A DNA stretch of 64,000 nt from Actinomadura rupiterrae. GTDB lineage: Bacteria; Actinomycetota; Actinomycetes; Streptosporangiales; Streptosporangiaceae. The notes beneath the pieces are model-generated. The model had not been told where the DNA came from. It was given only the letters and a program-made list of their open reading frames with translations, and did not search any database. Location: positions 124,001 to 188,000 of the forward strand of contig NZ_JAMZEA010000005.1 in assembly GCF_024172125.1 (NCBI RefSeq), given 5' to 3'. The translations under genes and the position numbers were made by a program. Positions 14,684-23,582 of this stretch are shown here, in pieces. Within the stretch, counting starts at the first letter, position 1. The number at the start of each line of letters is the position of its first letter.

Positions 14684-15445
14684 TCAGGCGGTGCCGAGGG
14701 CCTTCTGGAGGGCGCTCGGGTCGAACATGGCGTTCTGGTCGACCGGCTTGCCGTTGACGAGCATGGACGGGGTGCCCGCCTTGCCGCCGAACTTCTGCTG
14801 GAGCGTGCTCAGGCCGTCGTCGTTGTTCTTCTTGACCTGCGACTTGTACTTCTGGTCCGAGACGCACTTGTCGTAGTCGCCGGACGCGCCGGCGGTCGCG
14901 CCGAACTTCTTCAGCGTGTCGACGCTCAGCGCCTTACGCTCGTCCGGCTGGTTCTGGTACGCGACGTCGTGGAACTGCAGGAACTTGCCCGAGTCGGCGG
15001 CGCACCAGCCCGCGACGGCCGCGCGCGGCGAGCCCTCGGGGTTCACGAACGACAGGATGTGGTACTTCACCGTGATCTTGCCGTCCGCGGCGAGCTTCTT
15101 GATCGTGTCGCCGCTGGCCTTCTCGAACTCCTTGCAGATCGGGCACTGGAAGTCCTCGTAGAGGTCGACCGTCGGGCCCTTGGCGTTCGGCTGCCCCATC
15201 GTGACGGTGCCGTCCGCGGCGACCTGGACCGGCGCGGTCGCGCCCTTGTACAGGTTCGCGGTGACCTTCTTGTCGTCCTTGCTGGAGTTCATGGCGACGA
15301 CGATGACCACGACGGCCACGGCGACCACGACCACGGCGCCCAGCACGGCGGTCAGAAGCCGGACCTGCTTCTGCCGAGCCTGCTGGCGCCTGCGCTCCTC
15401 GGCCAGGCGCTCCCGGGCCGACCGCTCCCGTGCGGCCTTGCTCAT
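14684..15445 (-). CDS. Membrane-anchored DsbA-like thioredoxin (CPIC)
   Basis: At 253 residues this has the same layout as its paralogue at 13.3 kb: an Arg-rich cytoplasmic start, an anchor at about 29-51, and a thioredoxin domain with C101-P-I-C104 and the cis-Pro segment GTPSML. Two further cysteines lie in the helical insertion. The ribosome site AGGAGAAC precedes the ATG. It lies 48 bp downstream of a VKOR gene on the same strand, the usual partner that reoxidises such proteins with menaquinone, so the two should act as an oxidative folding couple at the outer membrane face. Confidence 0.93.
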   Translation of the reverse strand: MSKAARERSARERLAEERRRQQARQKQVRLLTAVLGAVVVVAVAVVVIVVAMNSSKDDKKVTANLYKGATAPVQVAADGTVTMGQPNAKGPTVDLYEDFQCPICKEFEKASGDTIKKLAADGKITVKYHILSFVNPEGSPRAAVAGWCAADSGKFLQFHDVAYQNQPDERKALSVDTLKKFGATAGASGDYDKCVSDQKYKSQVKKNNDDGLSTLQQKFGGKAGTPSMLVNGKPVDQNAMFDPSALQKALGTA

Positions 15446-15493
15446 TGTTGTTCTCCTATGGGTGGAGGTGCTGCTCTTCGGGCTTTCAGGGGG

Positions 15494-15982
15494 CTAGTCG
15501 ACCTCGCCGAGCCGCCGGAACTCGTCGGCCAGGACCAGGACGAAGAGCAGAATAGTGATGATGTGCACCCCGGTGCACCACAGGCAGATCTTCTCCAGGA
15601 CGGCCAGCTCGACCGTCACCAGGTAGACGATGAACACCACGCCGATCGCGGCCGACCCCAGACGGGCCCAGCGGAACAGCGGGGATGCCGACTTCAGCGC
15701 CCACGGCGTGATCAGCACGGCGAATCCGACGAAGAACAGCAGGCCGAGCAGCGGCAGCGGGACGCCGAGCAGCTTGGAGTACTTGCTCGTCGTCACGGCG
15801 TGGCAGTCGATCGTGGCGTTGGCCGAGCAGATCAGCGCCTTCTTGTGGTAATGCGTGTAGGTCAGGTAGATCGAGATGCCGAGCCCGGCCAGCGTGAGCG
15901 GCCAGGCCAGCGCCGGGAACCAGCGCCCGCCCGAGGGCCGGGCCGGCGCGGCGTCCGCGCGTGCCGCTGTGTCTTGCGTCAT
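15494..15982 (-). CDS. Vitamin K epoxide reductase family protein (VKOR)
   Basis: This four- to five-helix quinone oxidoreductase has 162 residues. The loop cysteines C52 and C60 and the active-site motif C133-L-W-C136 are all present. In actinobacteria VKOR replaces DsbB and reoxidises DsbA-like proteins. The ATG at 15982 has GGAAGG 8 to 9 nt upstream. It is the first gene of a two-gene unit with the CPIC DsbA-like gene. Confidence 0.95.
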   Translation of the reverse strand: MTQDTAARADAAPARPSGGRWFPALAWPLTLAGLGISIYLTYTHYHKKALICSANATIDCHAVTTSKYSKLLGVPLPLLGLLFFVGFAVLITPWALKSASPLFRWARLGSAAIGVVFIVYLVTVELAVLEKICLWCTGVHIITILLFVLVLADEFRRLGEVD

Positions 15983-16535
15983 CGGTTGATCCTTCCACGA
16001 CCGCCCGTCCAAGGCCGCCCGTCCGCACCGGGTCACGGCGGGCGAACACACACCTTACGGGAGTGAGGCCGAACTCATCAGCTTGAACCTACGGGGCGTC
16101 GGACGGAGTTCCCGAACCGTGAAACGACTTGGCAACAAAGCCCCTCGGCATCCCGGCTCGATGACTTCTGCTCGAACGACCAAAACCTTGCAGCCAAGCT
16201 CACACGGTCAGAACCCGATCAGATGGACTCGCCTGTTCGGGATTCGATCAACGGGCCCAACTCGAACGCATCGACCCAGGTGAGCAGGATGCGTGATCGC
16301 TGCGGTCAGGTGAACAGGTTGGCGTCGTCCGGGATTGGACGAGGCGCGGCGAGGTGTCCGGGATCGAGCGCCCTGGCCCCGGCTCGGTGACGACCGCCGG
16401 AGCGGACGGACCGGGGCGGCCTTGGCCGCCATTGCGCGCTCGGACTTCTTTGGCCCTGCCCGAGCCCGGACGGTTGGGTGTCCGGGCTCGGGGGTGGGAC
16501 TGCGGGGTCAGAGGGCTCGGGGTTGGTCTGCGGGG
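15983..16535. other. Spacer between VKOR and trpA
   Basis: No gene is seen. The stretch next to VKOR (about 15990-16200) is less GC-rich and should carry its promoter. The trpBA terminator lies at 16459-16492. Immediately after trpA a short direct repeat GGGGTCAGAGGGCTCGG occurs twice, 31 bp apart. Confidence 0.6.
16459..16492 (-). terminator. Hairpin terminator of trpBA
   Basis: Perfect 13-bp arms CCCGAGCCCGGAC and GTCCGGGCTCGGG flank an 8-nt loop, 43 nt downstream of the trpA stop. No T tract is seen. Confidence 0.75.
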
Positions 16536-17351
16536 TCAGAGGGCTCGGCGGACGCCCTTGGCGAATTCGGCGGTGAGGGCGCGGATGCCGGCGAGGCCGG
16601 AGGCGGGGTCCGGGGCGTCCAGGAGGCGGCGGATGAAGGCGGAGCCGACGATCACGCCGTCCGCGAAACCGGCGACCTCGGCGGCCTGGGCGCCGTCGCT
16701 GACGCCGAGGCCGAGGCCGATCGGCAGGTCCAGGCCCTGCTTGTCGATGATCGCGCGGGTGCGCTCGACCAGCCGGGGCGCGCCGGTGTCCACGGCCTTG
16801 CGGGCGCCGGTGACGCCCATCAGGGACGCGGCGTACACGAACCCGCGGCAGTCGGCGGTGATCTTCTCGATCCGCTCGTCGGTGGAGCTGAGCGCGACCA
16901 GGAAGACCTTGTCGAGCTCGTGCGCGTCGGCGGCGGCGAGCCAGTCCCCGCCCTCCTCGGGGCTGAGGTCCGGCGTGATCAGGCCCGCGCCGCCGGCGGA
17001 CTTCAGGTCGCGGGCGAAGGCGTCCACGCCGTACCGGTCGACGGGGTTCCAGTAGGTCATGACCAGCGTCGGGGCGCCGGTCGCGGCGACGGCCTCGACC
17101 GTGCGGAACACGTCGGCGACGCGCGCGCCGCCGACGAGGGCCTGGTGGACGGCGTCCTGGATGGTCGGGCCGTCCATCATCGGGTCGGAGTAGGGCAGCC
17201 CGATCTCGATGACGTCGCAGCCGGCCTCGACCATGGCCTTGGCGGCGTCGATCGCGCCGTCCACGGACGGGAACCCGGCGGGCAGGTAGCCGACGAGGGC
17301 GGCGCGGCCCTCGGCCTTCGCCTTGTCGTAGGCGGTCTTGACGCTGCTCAC
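16536..17351 (-). CDS. trpA: Tryptophan synthase alpha chain
   Basis: TrpA cleaves indole-3-glycerol phosphate to indole and glyceraldehyde 3-phosphate and channels indole to TrpB. The 271-residue TIM barrel has the catalytic E49 (CDVIEIGLPYSDP) and D60 at the positions found in E. coli. The GTG start overlaps the trpB TGA stop (GTGA), so the two chains are made by coupled translation in the expected 1:1 ratio. Confidence 0.97.
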   Translation of the reverse strand: MSSVKTAYDKAKAEGRAALVGYLPAGFPSVDGAIDAAKAMVEAGCDVIEIGLPYSDPMMDGPTIQDAVHQALVGGARVADVFRTVEAVAATGAPTLVMTYWNPVDRYGVDAFARDLKSAGGAGLITPDLSPEEGGDWLAAADAHELDKVFLVALSSTDERIEKITADCRGFVYAASLMGVTGARKAVDTGAPRLVERTRAIIDKQGLDLPIGLGLGVSDGAQAAEVAGFADGVIVGSAFIRRLLDAPDPASGLAGIRALTAEFAKGVRRAL

Positions 17352-18616
17352 TTGGCCTCTCCCTCGGGCATCAGGCCGAAGTAGCCGGCGGCCGTGTGCA
17401 TGTCCTTGTCGCCGCGTCCGGACAGGCAGACCACGATCGTGGCGTCCGGGCCGAGCTCCTTGCCGACCTTGATCGCGCCCGCGAGCGCGTGCGCGGACTC
17501 GATCGCCGGGATGATCCCCTCGGTGCGGCAGAGCAGCGAGAACGCGTCCATCGCCTCGGCGTCGGTGATCTCGCGGTACTCTGCGCGCCCGGTGTCGTGC
17601 AGGTAGGAGTGCTCGGGGCCGACGCCGGGGTAGTCGAGTCCGGCGGAGATCGAGTGCGTCTCCATGGTCTGGCCGTCGTCGTCCTGCAGCAGGTAGGTGC
17701 GCATGCCGTGGATCACGCCGAGGGAGCCGCCGACCAGGGTGGCCGCGTGCTTCCCGGACGCGACGCCGTCGCCGCCCGCCTCGAACCCGAACAGCTTCAC
17801 GCCCTCGTCCGGGACGAACGCGTGGAACATCCCGATCGCGTTGGAACCGCCGCCGACGCAGGCGACCACGGCGTCCGGGAGCCTGCCGAGCAGGTCCAGG
17901 CTCTGCTGCCGGGCCTCGACGCCGATGATCCGCTGGAAGTCGCGGACCATCATCGGGAACGGGTGCGGCCCCATGACCGACCCGATCACGTAGTGCGTGC
18001 TGTCGACGGACGCGACCCAGTCGCGGAACGCCTCGTTGCAGGCGTCCTTGAGGGTGCGGCTGCCCGTCTTCACCGGGACGACCTCGGCGCCCAGCATCCG
18101 CATGCGCGCGACGTTCAGGGCCTGCCGCTCGGTGTCGACCTCGCCCATGTAGACGGTGCATTCGAGGCCGAGGAGCGCGGCGGCGGTGGCCGTGGCGACG
18201 CCGTGCTGGCCGGCGCCAGTCTCGGCGATCACGCGCTTCTTGCCCATGCGCCGGGTCAGCAGCGCCTGACCGAGCACATTGTTGATCTTGTGGGATCCGG
18301 TGTGGTTGAGATCCTCGCGCTTGAGCAGGATCCGGGCGCCCCCGGCGTGCTCGGCGAACCGCCTGGCCTCGGTGAGCAGGCTCGGCCGTCCCGCGTAGTT
18401 CACGAGCAGGTCGTCCAGCTCGGCGGTGAAGGACGGGTCGGGCTTGGCGGCCTCGAACTCGCGGGTCAGCTCGTCCAGGGCGGCCATGAGGGCCTCGGGG
18501 GCGAACCGTCCGCCGAAGGCCCCGAAGCGGCCGGACTCATCCGGAACAGGCGCTCCGGACGAAAGGGACGTCTGCGAAGAAACGCCGGAAGCGCCGCGCG
18601 CGGCGTCGATGGTCAT
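17348..18616 (-). CDS. trpB: Tryptophan synthase beta chain
   Basis: This is the PLP enzyme that joins indole and serine to give tryptophan. It has 422 residues. The PLP lysine is K110 in the HTGSHKINN motif and the phosphate loop is GGGSNAIG. The ATG at 18616 was chosen from the family N-terminus; an in-frame extension continues upstream to 18799 but is G-rich and unlike protein. GAGAGACGAG about 10 nt upstream is a weak ribosome site. A hairpin separates this gene from trpC, so trpBA probably has its own promoter in the 18617-18800 interval. Confidence 0.96.
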   Translation of the reverse strand: MTIDAARGASGVSSQTSLSSGAPVPDESGRFGAFGGRFAPEALMAALDELTREFEAAKPDPSFTAELDDLLVNYAGRPSLLTEARRFAEHAGGARILLKREDLNHTGSHKINNVLGQALLTRRMGKKRVIAETGAGQHGVATATAAALLGLECTVYMGEVDTERQALNVARMRMLGAEVVPVKTGSRTLKDACNEAFRDWVASVDSTHYVIGSVMGPHPFPMMVRDFQRIIGVEARQQSLDLLGRLPDAVVACVGGGSNAIGMFHAFVPDEGVKLFGFEAGGDGVASGKHAATLVGGSLGVIHGMRTYLLQDDDGQTMETHSISAGLDYPGVGPEHSYLHDTGRAEYREITDAEAMDAFSLLCRTEGIIPAIESAHALAGAIKVGKELGPDATIVVCLSGRGDKDMHTAAGYFGLMPEGEAK

Positions 18617-18803
18617 GAGGTTGGTCTCGTCTCTCAGGAGAAGGCTCGTCGGGTCAGTGGGAAACCGGACGAGCGCGCCATCGTTCGCGCAGCGGTTCAG
18701 CGAGCATGCCCGTACCTTACCGCCCCCGCCCAAACCCCATCTCCGAGAACCCCACCCCAACCACGCCCTCCGCTGGACGGAGCGGTCCTGGGGGGACATG
18801 ACG

Positions 18804-18831
18804 ACGCCCGGCTCCTTGGGGAACCGGGCGT
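18804..18831 (-). terminator. Hairpin terminator after trpC
   Basis: Arms ACGCCCGG and CCGGGCGT, then one mismatch and three more pairs, enclose a 4-nt loop 13 nt downstream of the trpC stop. It implies at least partial uncoupling of trpC from trpBA. Confidence 0.65.
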
Positions 18832-18844
18832 GAGGCAGGGGAGG

Positions 18845-19678
18845 TCAGCCGCCTTGGCGGAGGGCGGGGTGGGCGCCGGCGGCGACGAGGTCGGCGACGG
18901 CCGAGCGGGGGTCGCGGCCGATGACCAGGCTCTCGCCGACCAGGACCGCGTCCGCGCCGGACGAGGCGTAGGCGAGCAGGTCGTGCGGGCCGCGGACGCC
19001 GGACTCGGCGATCTTCACGACACCCGCCGGGACGCGCGGGGCGACGCGGCCGAAGGTGTCGCGGTCGACCTTGAGGGTGCGCAGGTCGCGCGCGTTGACG
19101 CCGATGACCTTGGCGCCGGCGTCGACGGCCCGGTCGACCTCCTCCTCGGTGTGCACCTCGACCAGCGGGAGCAGGCCGATCGACTCGGCGCGCTCGACCA
19201 GCGAGACCAGCGCGTCCTGCTCCAGGGCGGCGACGATCAGCAGCGCGACGTCCGCGCCGTACGCGCGGGCCTCCCACAGCTGGTAGGAGGTGACGATGAA
19301 GTCCTTGCGCAGGACCGGGATGTCCACGGTGGCGCGGACCTCGGCCAGGTCGTCCAGGCTGCCGCCGAACCGGCGGCGCTCGGTGAGCACGCTGATGACC
19401 TTCGCGCCGCCCGCCTCGTAGTCCCGGGCCAGCGCGGCCGGGTCGGCGATCGCGGCGAGCGCGCCCTTGGACGGGCTGCTCCGCTTCACCTCGGCGATCA
19501 CCCCGACGCCGGGCGCGCGCAGCGCCGCCAGCGCGTCCCGGGGTGCGGGCGCCTTCGCCGCCCTGGCCTTGAGGTCGTCGAGCGACACCGTCCGCTGCCG
19601 GTCGGCGAGATCGGCCCGGACCCCCTCGATGATCTCGTCCAGCACGCTCACGCCGTGCCCACGCTCGCCCTCGGTCAC
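18845..19678 (-). CDS. trpC: Indole-3-glycerol phosphate synthase
   Basis: TrpC converts carboxyphenylamino-deoxyribulose phosphate to indole-3-glycerol phosphate, the TrpA substrate. The family motif EVKRSSPSKG, the segment VLRKDFI and the C-terminal VGESL are intact. I chose the GTG at 19678 (277 residues), with AGGGGG 8 nt upstream. A second GTG at 19651 gives the more usual MSVLDEII start but has no good ribosome site. It follows the DUF2752 gene after about 120 bp. Confidence 0.95.
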   Translation of the reverse strand: MTEGERGHGVSVLDEIIEGVRADLADRQRTVSLDDLKARAAKAPAPRDALAALRAPGVGVIAEVKRSSPSKGALAAIADPAALARDYEAGGAKVISVLTERRRFGGSLDDLAEVRATVDIPVLRKDFIVTSYQLWEARAYGADVALLIVAALEQDALVSLVERAESIGLLPLVEVHTEEEVDRAVDAGAKVIGVNARDLRTLKVDRDTFGRVAPRVPAGVVKIAESGVRGPHDLLAYASSGADAVLVGESLVIGRDPRSAVADLVAAGAHPALRQGG

Positions 19679-19801
19679 GCAGGAGCCCCCTATTTTCCGG
19701 TCGATCCGTGCACCGATCGTAGCCTCACCCGCCGACAGCGCCCGCACCCGGGGCCGGGCTCCGAACCGGCCGTCCAGCCCCATTCCATCCCCAACCTCCT
19801 G

Positions 19802-20251
19802 TTACGGGGCCAAGGCATGCGCGAACGGCAGGTTCCGGACGACCCAGTACACGAGCAGCAGCCCGACGACCCCCGCGAGGACGCCGCGCCGGAGCAGGAC
19901 GGTCGTGACCCGCTCGCCGCGGACCGCGCAGTACGTCCAGCGCCCCCACAGGTAGACGAGCACCGGCAGCAGGACGAAAGCCAGCGGGTTGAACCCGAAC
20001 GCCGTCCCGACATGGCCGTGCGTGAGCGAGTTGACCATGCGCAGCCCGCCGCAGCCCGGGCAGTAGTACCCGGTCAGGAACAGGAACGGGCAGGTCGGGT
20101 AGTGCCCCGGCGTGTGCGGATCGACGAACGTCACCACGACCGTGGCCGCCGCGACCGTCCCGAACACGGCCGCCGGCCCCCGCAACCGCCGCCCCACCGG
20201 AGGCGTCCCCCGCCCCACCGCGCCCAGCGCGTCAGGTATCCCCTGGCTCAC
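19802..20251 (-). CDS. DUF2752 family membrane protein
   Basis: This small integral membrane protein of 149 residues has about four helices and the family signature YYCPGCGGLR after the second helix, followed by a polar loop with N and H. The function of DUF2752 proteins is not established; in actinomycetes they often occur next to trpC. It is upstream of trpC on the same strand and probably cotranscribed. Confidence 0.85.
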   Translation of the reverse strand: MSQGIPDALGAVGRGTPPVGRRLRGPAAVFGTVAAATVVVTFVDPHTPGHYPTCPFLFLTGYYCPGCGGLRMVNSLTHGHVGTAFGFNPLAFVLLPVLVYLWGRWTYCAVRGERVTTVLLRRGVLAGVVGLLLVYWVVRNLPFAHALAP

Positions 20252-20901
20252 CCCACCACCCTAAGCCGAACCCGCCCCCGCCCTCAGCCGTCCACCCCAG
20301 CCCAAGCCCTCGGGCCCGACGCGAGTGCCGCCTCGACGCAGGCCCGCCCCGCCCAGCGGCGCCCCGACCTGTATCCCGTCCTGGCCCGATCGTCCGCACA
20401 AGCCCAAAGCCCTGCCTCCCCTCCGGCAACCACAACCGCACGAGCGTCCGCGACAGGCGCAGGGCATCCGCGACAGGCGCAGGGCCGAGCGACGGTTTGG
20501 GCACCTCGCCAGGCCAAACGTCCGCTCAGAGTCAAACACCTGCCCTGCCCGAACGTCCGCTCCGCTCAGCCGTCCGCACTGCTCCGGGTGGGCGGGTGAG
20601 GTCGTCCGCGCGTTGGGGGCCTCTGTCGTGCGGGACGGATAGGAAAGGGTGGCGGGTGGGTCAGTGCACCCGGCGTACCCCCGGCGTGCCCAGGCCCGCG
20701 GAATCGGTCAGGTCGGCTGGAACCGGGGTGTGGGAGAGGCGAGTTCGAAGCGGCGCTTGGACGCGTCAGGTTGTGGCGGTGCCGAGCCTTGGTAGCTGCG
20801 CCATGCGTGGGCGGGTCCGGGGATCGTCGCGGTGGCCGACCGAAGACCGCCCGGAGCCGAGGTCCTGGCCGGGACGGCGAGGACGGTGATCCAGTGCGGG
20901 G
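20252..20901. other. 650-bp spacer, no gene seen
   Basis: This GC-rich spacer lies between the DUF2752 gene and the response-regulator gene. It contains a short direct repeat (CCGCGACAGGCGCAGGGC twice, near 20455-20490) and other imperfect repeats. Open frames on both strands lack ribosome sites and protein-like composition. No terminator-like perfect hairpin was found after the regulator gene. Confidence 0.55.
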
Positions 20902-21579
20902 TCAGGGGTCCAGGCGGTAGCCGACGCCTCGGACGGTGCGGATCGGGCTGGCGTCGCCGAGCTTTGCCCGGAGTTGGGCGATATGGACGTCCACGGTGCG
21001 GCTTCCCGCGCCCGCGCCAGGCCCCCAGACGGACTCCAGGAGCTGCTCGCGGGTGAAGACGCGTCCGGGGTTGCGGGCGAGGTAGCGCAGCAGGTCGAAC
21101 TCGGTGGCGGTGAGGGCGACGTCCGCGCCGTCCGCGTCGCAGGTGCGGGCGGCGGTGTCGAGGGTGAGCGCGCCCGCGCGGAGTTCCGGCGTCCCGTCGG
21201 ACGAGCCGCGCCGCATCGCGACCGCGACGGCCTGAACCAGCGCGCGCGGACCGAACGGCCGGTCCACGCGATGCGGGCCTAGACCGCGCGCGACCGCCGG
21301 ATCGAGCGGCCCGACGACGGCGACGACCCGTCCGCCGGACGATCCGGGCCGCGTGACCAGGGCCTGCACGACCCGCCGGTACAGCTCGACGGGCTGCGCC
21401 GCGGTCGACAGGTCGAGGACCACCGCGTCCGGACGCAGCCGGGCGGCGGCATCGGGGGCGCCGGACGGGTCGGGCTCGACCTCCACCCGGTACCCCTCGC
21501 GGGTCAGGCAGCGCCGCTGGAGCTCGGCCACGGCCGGATCATGCTCGACGACCAGGACGAGCTCCCCCGAACCGGTCAC
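20902..21579 (-). CDS. OmpR/PhoB-type response regulator with atypical receiver
   Basis: A 225-residue two-domain regulator. The N-terminal half resembles a receiver: acidic E12 and D14, and D56 in AVVLDLS as the phosphoacceptor position. However, the conserved Lys before Pro-Phe is Arg (DRPF) and the Ser/Thr switch is not recognisable. The C-terminal winged helix is intact (LTATEFDLLRYLARNPGRVFTR, then RTVDVHIAQLRAKL and RTVRGVGYRL). GTG start at 21579, ribosome site GAGGA immediately upstream, 4 bp after the stop of the Trp-associated membrane gene. No histidine kinase is adjacent. It may work without phosphorylation. Confidence 0.85.
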   Translation of the reverse strand: MTGSGELVLVVEHDPAVAELQRRCLTREGYRVEVEPDPSGAPDAAARLRPDAVVLDLSTAAQPVELYRRVVQALVTRPGSSGGRVVAVVGPLDPAVARGLGPHRVDRPFGPRALVQAVAVAMRRGSSDGTPELRAGALTLDTAARTCDADGADVALTATEFDLLRYLARNPGRVFTREQLLESVWGPGAGAGSRTVDVHIAQLRAKLGDASPIRTVRGVGYRLDP

Positions 21580-21583
21580 ATCC

Positions 21584-22225
21584 TCACCGGCGCCGCTTGG
21601 CGGTGTCGGCGGCGTCCTCGTCGGCCGTCGGGTCCTCGCCGCGGTCGAGGGACTTCCAGAGCGCGGACGCGTCGTCGGCGCCCTTCTTGTCGGCGGCGTC
21701 CTCTCCAGAACGGGCCGAGACCGGCCTCGCGGCCTGCTCCGGACGTGCATACCGGGCGGAAAGCCCCGGCCAGCGCGACCCCTTCACCAGGACGATCAGC
21801 CCGGCCGTCGCGAGCAGCACGCCGCCTGCCATCGACAGGCCCCACCAGGGCTCCACATGGACGACGGGGTGCGCGCCGAGCTTCATCAGCGCGCTCTTCT
21901 CCCCCGCGACCTTCGCGACGTGCGCGGGCCGCGACGCGGTCACCGAGGCCACCACGACGCCTGCGCCGAACAGCGCGAGCAGCAGCCCGACCGCCGCCCG
22001 GACCCGTCCGGACGTCGCGAACAGCGCCGCCAGCCCGGCGAGCCCGGCCCAGCCGAGCGCGGACGCGAACTGGCCGAGATCGTGCCCGGACAGGTGCTGG
22101 GTGAAGGGGGTGATCGCGTTCTCCGCGCGGACGGTGGCCCAGCGCTGCCCGGCGGCGAGCAGCGTCAGCCCGGCCCCGGCGGCACACACCAGCGCCGCGA
22201 CGCCGCGCTCCCGCGCGGGGGTCAC
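21584..22225 (-). CDS. TIGR02234-type Trp-associated membrane protein
   Basis: This 213-residue protein has four hydrophobic helices, the conserved QRW segment after helix 1 and a charged C-terminal tail. It matches the membrane family usually found between trpE and trpC in actinobacteria; its role is unknown. The GTG start overlaps the hisI stop (GTGA), and the response-regulator gene follows after 4 bp. trpE, normally between hisI and this gene, is missing. Confidence 0.85.
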   Translation of the reverse strand: MTPARERGVAALVCAAGAGLTLLAAGQRWATVRAENAITPFTQHLSGHDLGQFASALGWAGLAGLAALFATSGRVRAAVGLLLALFGAGVVVASVTASRPAHVAKVAGEKSALMKLGAHPVVHVEPWWGLSMAGGVLLATAGLIVLVKGSRWPGLSARYARPEQAARPVSARSGEDAADKKGADDASALWKSLDRGEDPTADEDAADTAKRRR

Positions 22226-22611
22226 GACTGCCCGGCGGGCCGTTCGCCGACGGCGGCGTCCAGGACGTCGGCGTCGAAGCAGGTCCGGTCGCCGGTGTGG
22301 CAGGCCCCGCCGACCTGGTCCACCTTGATCAGGATCGCGTCCTTGTCGCAGTCGAGCGCGACGGACTTCACCCACTGCTGGTGGCCGGAGCTCTCGCCCT
22401 TGACCCAGAACTCCTGGCGGCTGCGCGACCAGTAGGTGGCGCGTCCGGTGGTGAGCGTGCGGTGCAGCGCCTCGTCGTTCATCCAGGCCAGCATGAGCAC
22501 CTCACCGGTGTCGTACTGCTGGGCGATGGCGGCGACGAGCCCGTCGGCGTCGCGCTTCAGCCGCGCGGCGATCTTGGGGTCGAGGTTCGATTCGGAAGGG
22601 GCTGCGGACAT
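22222..22611 (-). CDS. hisI: Phosphoribosyl-AMP cyclohydrolase
   Basis: HisI opens the adenine ring of phosphoribosyl-AMP in histidine synthesis. It has 129 residues and the single cyclohydrolase domain typical of actinobacteria. LAWMNDEAL and TYWSRSRQEFWVKGESSGH are family signatures, and the metal-binding cysteines lie in LDCDKDA and GGACHTGDRTC. The ATG at 22611 gives the usual N-terminus; another ATG is three codons upstream at 22620. Neither has a well-spaced ribosome site. Confidence 0.95.
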   Translation of the reverse strand: MSAAPSESNLDPKIAARLKRDADGLVAAIAQQYDTGEVLMLAWMNDEALHRTLTTGRATYWSRSRQEFWVKGESSGHQQWVKSVALDCDKDAILIKVDQVGGACHTGDRTCFDADVLDAAVGERPAGQS

Positions 22612-23532
22612 GCCCTCCATTCTGCCGCAGTCACCCCACCCCCCGCGTCCAACCCCCACCCAGGCGCCCCCACCACCCGGAACACCCCCACCCCTCAAAA
22701 ACCAAACCCCGCACACGCGCAGAGCCGACCGCCCCGGCCCCAACCCGCACAGCCCCCCAAGTCACGACAACGCACCTGGCACGGGCCGTATGCGCCCGGC
22801 GCGCCTGGCACAAGCGCGTACTGCCCGGGGCCCGGAACGAGGCAAACGGCGCAGGACGGCCAAGCACGCAACGGGACGGCGCACACCCTCAAGGTCTGGT
22901 TCGCCACGGGACGCGGGAGGTTAGGCGCAGGCTGCATCAGACGCAGACCAGGGCGGGTTGGCCTGCGGCGGGACGGCGCGTCCTCACGGGTCGGCCGCCA
23001 CGAGGCGCGGGGCGCGGGGCGCGTTGGAGGGCATAAGCAAGCTGGCGTGCGGCAGCGCGGCGCGCACCCTTCCAGGGCGGACGCCACAGGACGCGGGGCC
23101 TGTCAGCCGCAAGGTGGGGCGGGCTCGCATGCGACGGACGACGCGCACCTTTCCGAGTCCGGACGCCACGAGATTCGGGGCGCTTGGGGCCTGGGTGGGC
23201 TGACTCGCGGCGGCATGGCGCACCCCGCGACGCAGTGCACCCCCATCCGAGGCAGGTCACTACGGAACGTCCGGCCTATGAGGCGCGAGGCAGGAGCGGG
23301 TTGGCGACCGACGGCAAGGCGCATCCTCATGAGCTGGGCGCCACGAGGCACGGGGCGTTGGCTCAGAGCAGGGCGGGTTGGCGTGTGGCGGGACGGCGCG
23401 CATGGTCACGGGCAAGGGCGTCAGGGGATGCGGGGCGTTGGGCGCGGGCCTTGGTAGGGGCGCACACGGCGATGGGGCCCAGAGCCGCGGGGTGGGTTGT
23501 TGGGTGCGAGGTGGAGTGGCGGGGTAGACGCA
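22612..23532. other. Spacer with degenerate dispersed repeats, no gene
   Basis: The first 150 bp next to hisI are C-rich and should include its promoter. From about 22930 to 23450 runs a degenerate array whose copies share GGGTTGGC-x-TGYGGCGGGACGGCGC and GCCACGAGGCGCGGGGCG words at irregular 60-150 bp spacing. Open frames on both strands are repeat artefacts. Confidence 0.6.
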
Positions 23533-23567
23533 GCGCGGCCCGCGTTCCGGAGGAACGCGGGCCGCGC
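23533..23567 (-). terminator. Terminator of cold-shock gene
   Basis: A perfect 16-bp stem (GCGCGGCCCGCGTTCC with its complement) and a 3-nt GGA loop lie 15 nt downstream of the cold-shock stop. It is the strongest hairpin in the window, though without a T tract. Confidence 0.85.
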
Positions 23568-23582
23568 GGACGACTGCGGGTG

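Noticed and set aside
18617..18799. Possible Trp-rich leader peptide (three Trp codons near 18737-18763) before trpB
   Set aside because: The frame has no stop and runs straight into trpB, it has no ribosome site, and the TGG codons come from a G-rich run. No alternative attenuator stems were found.
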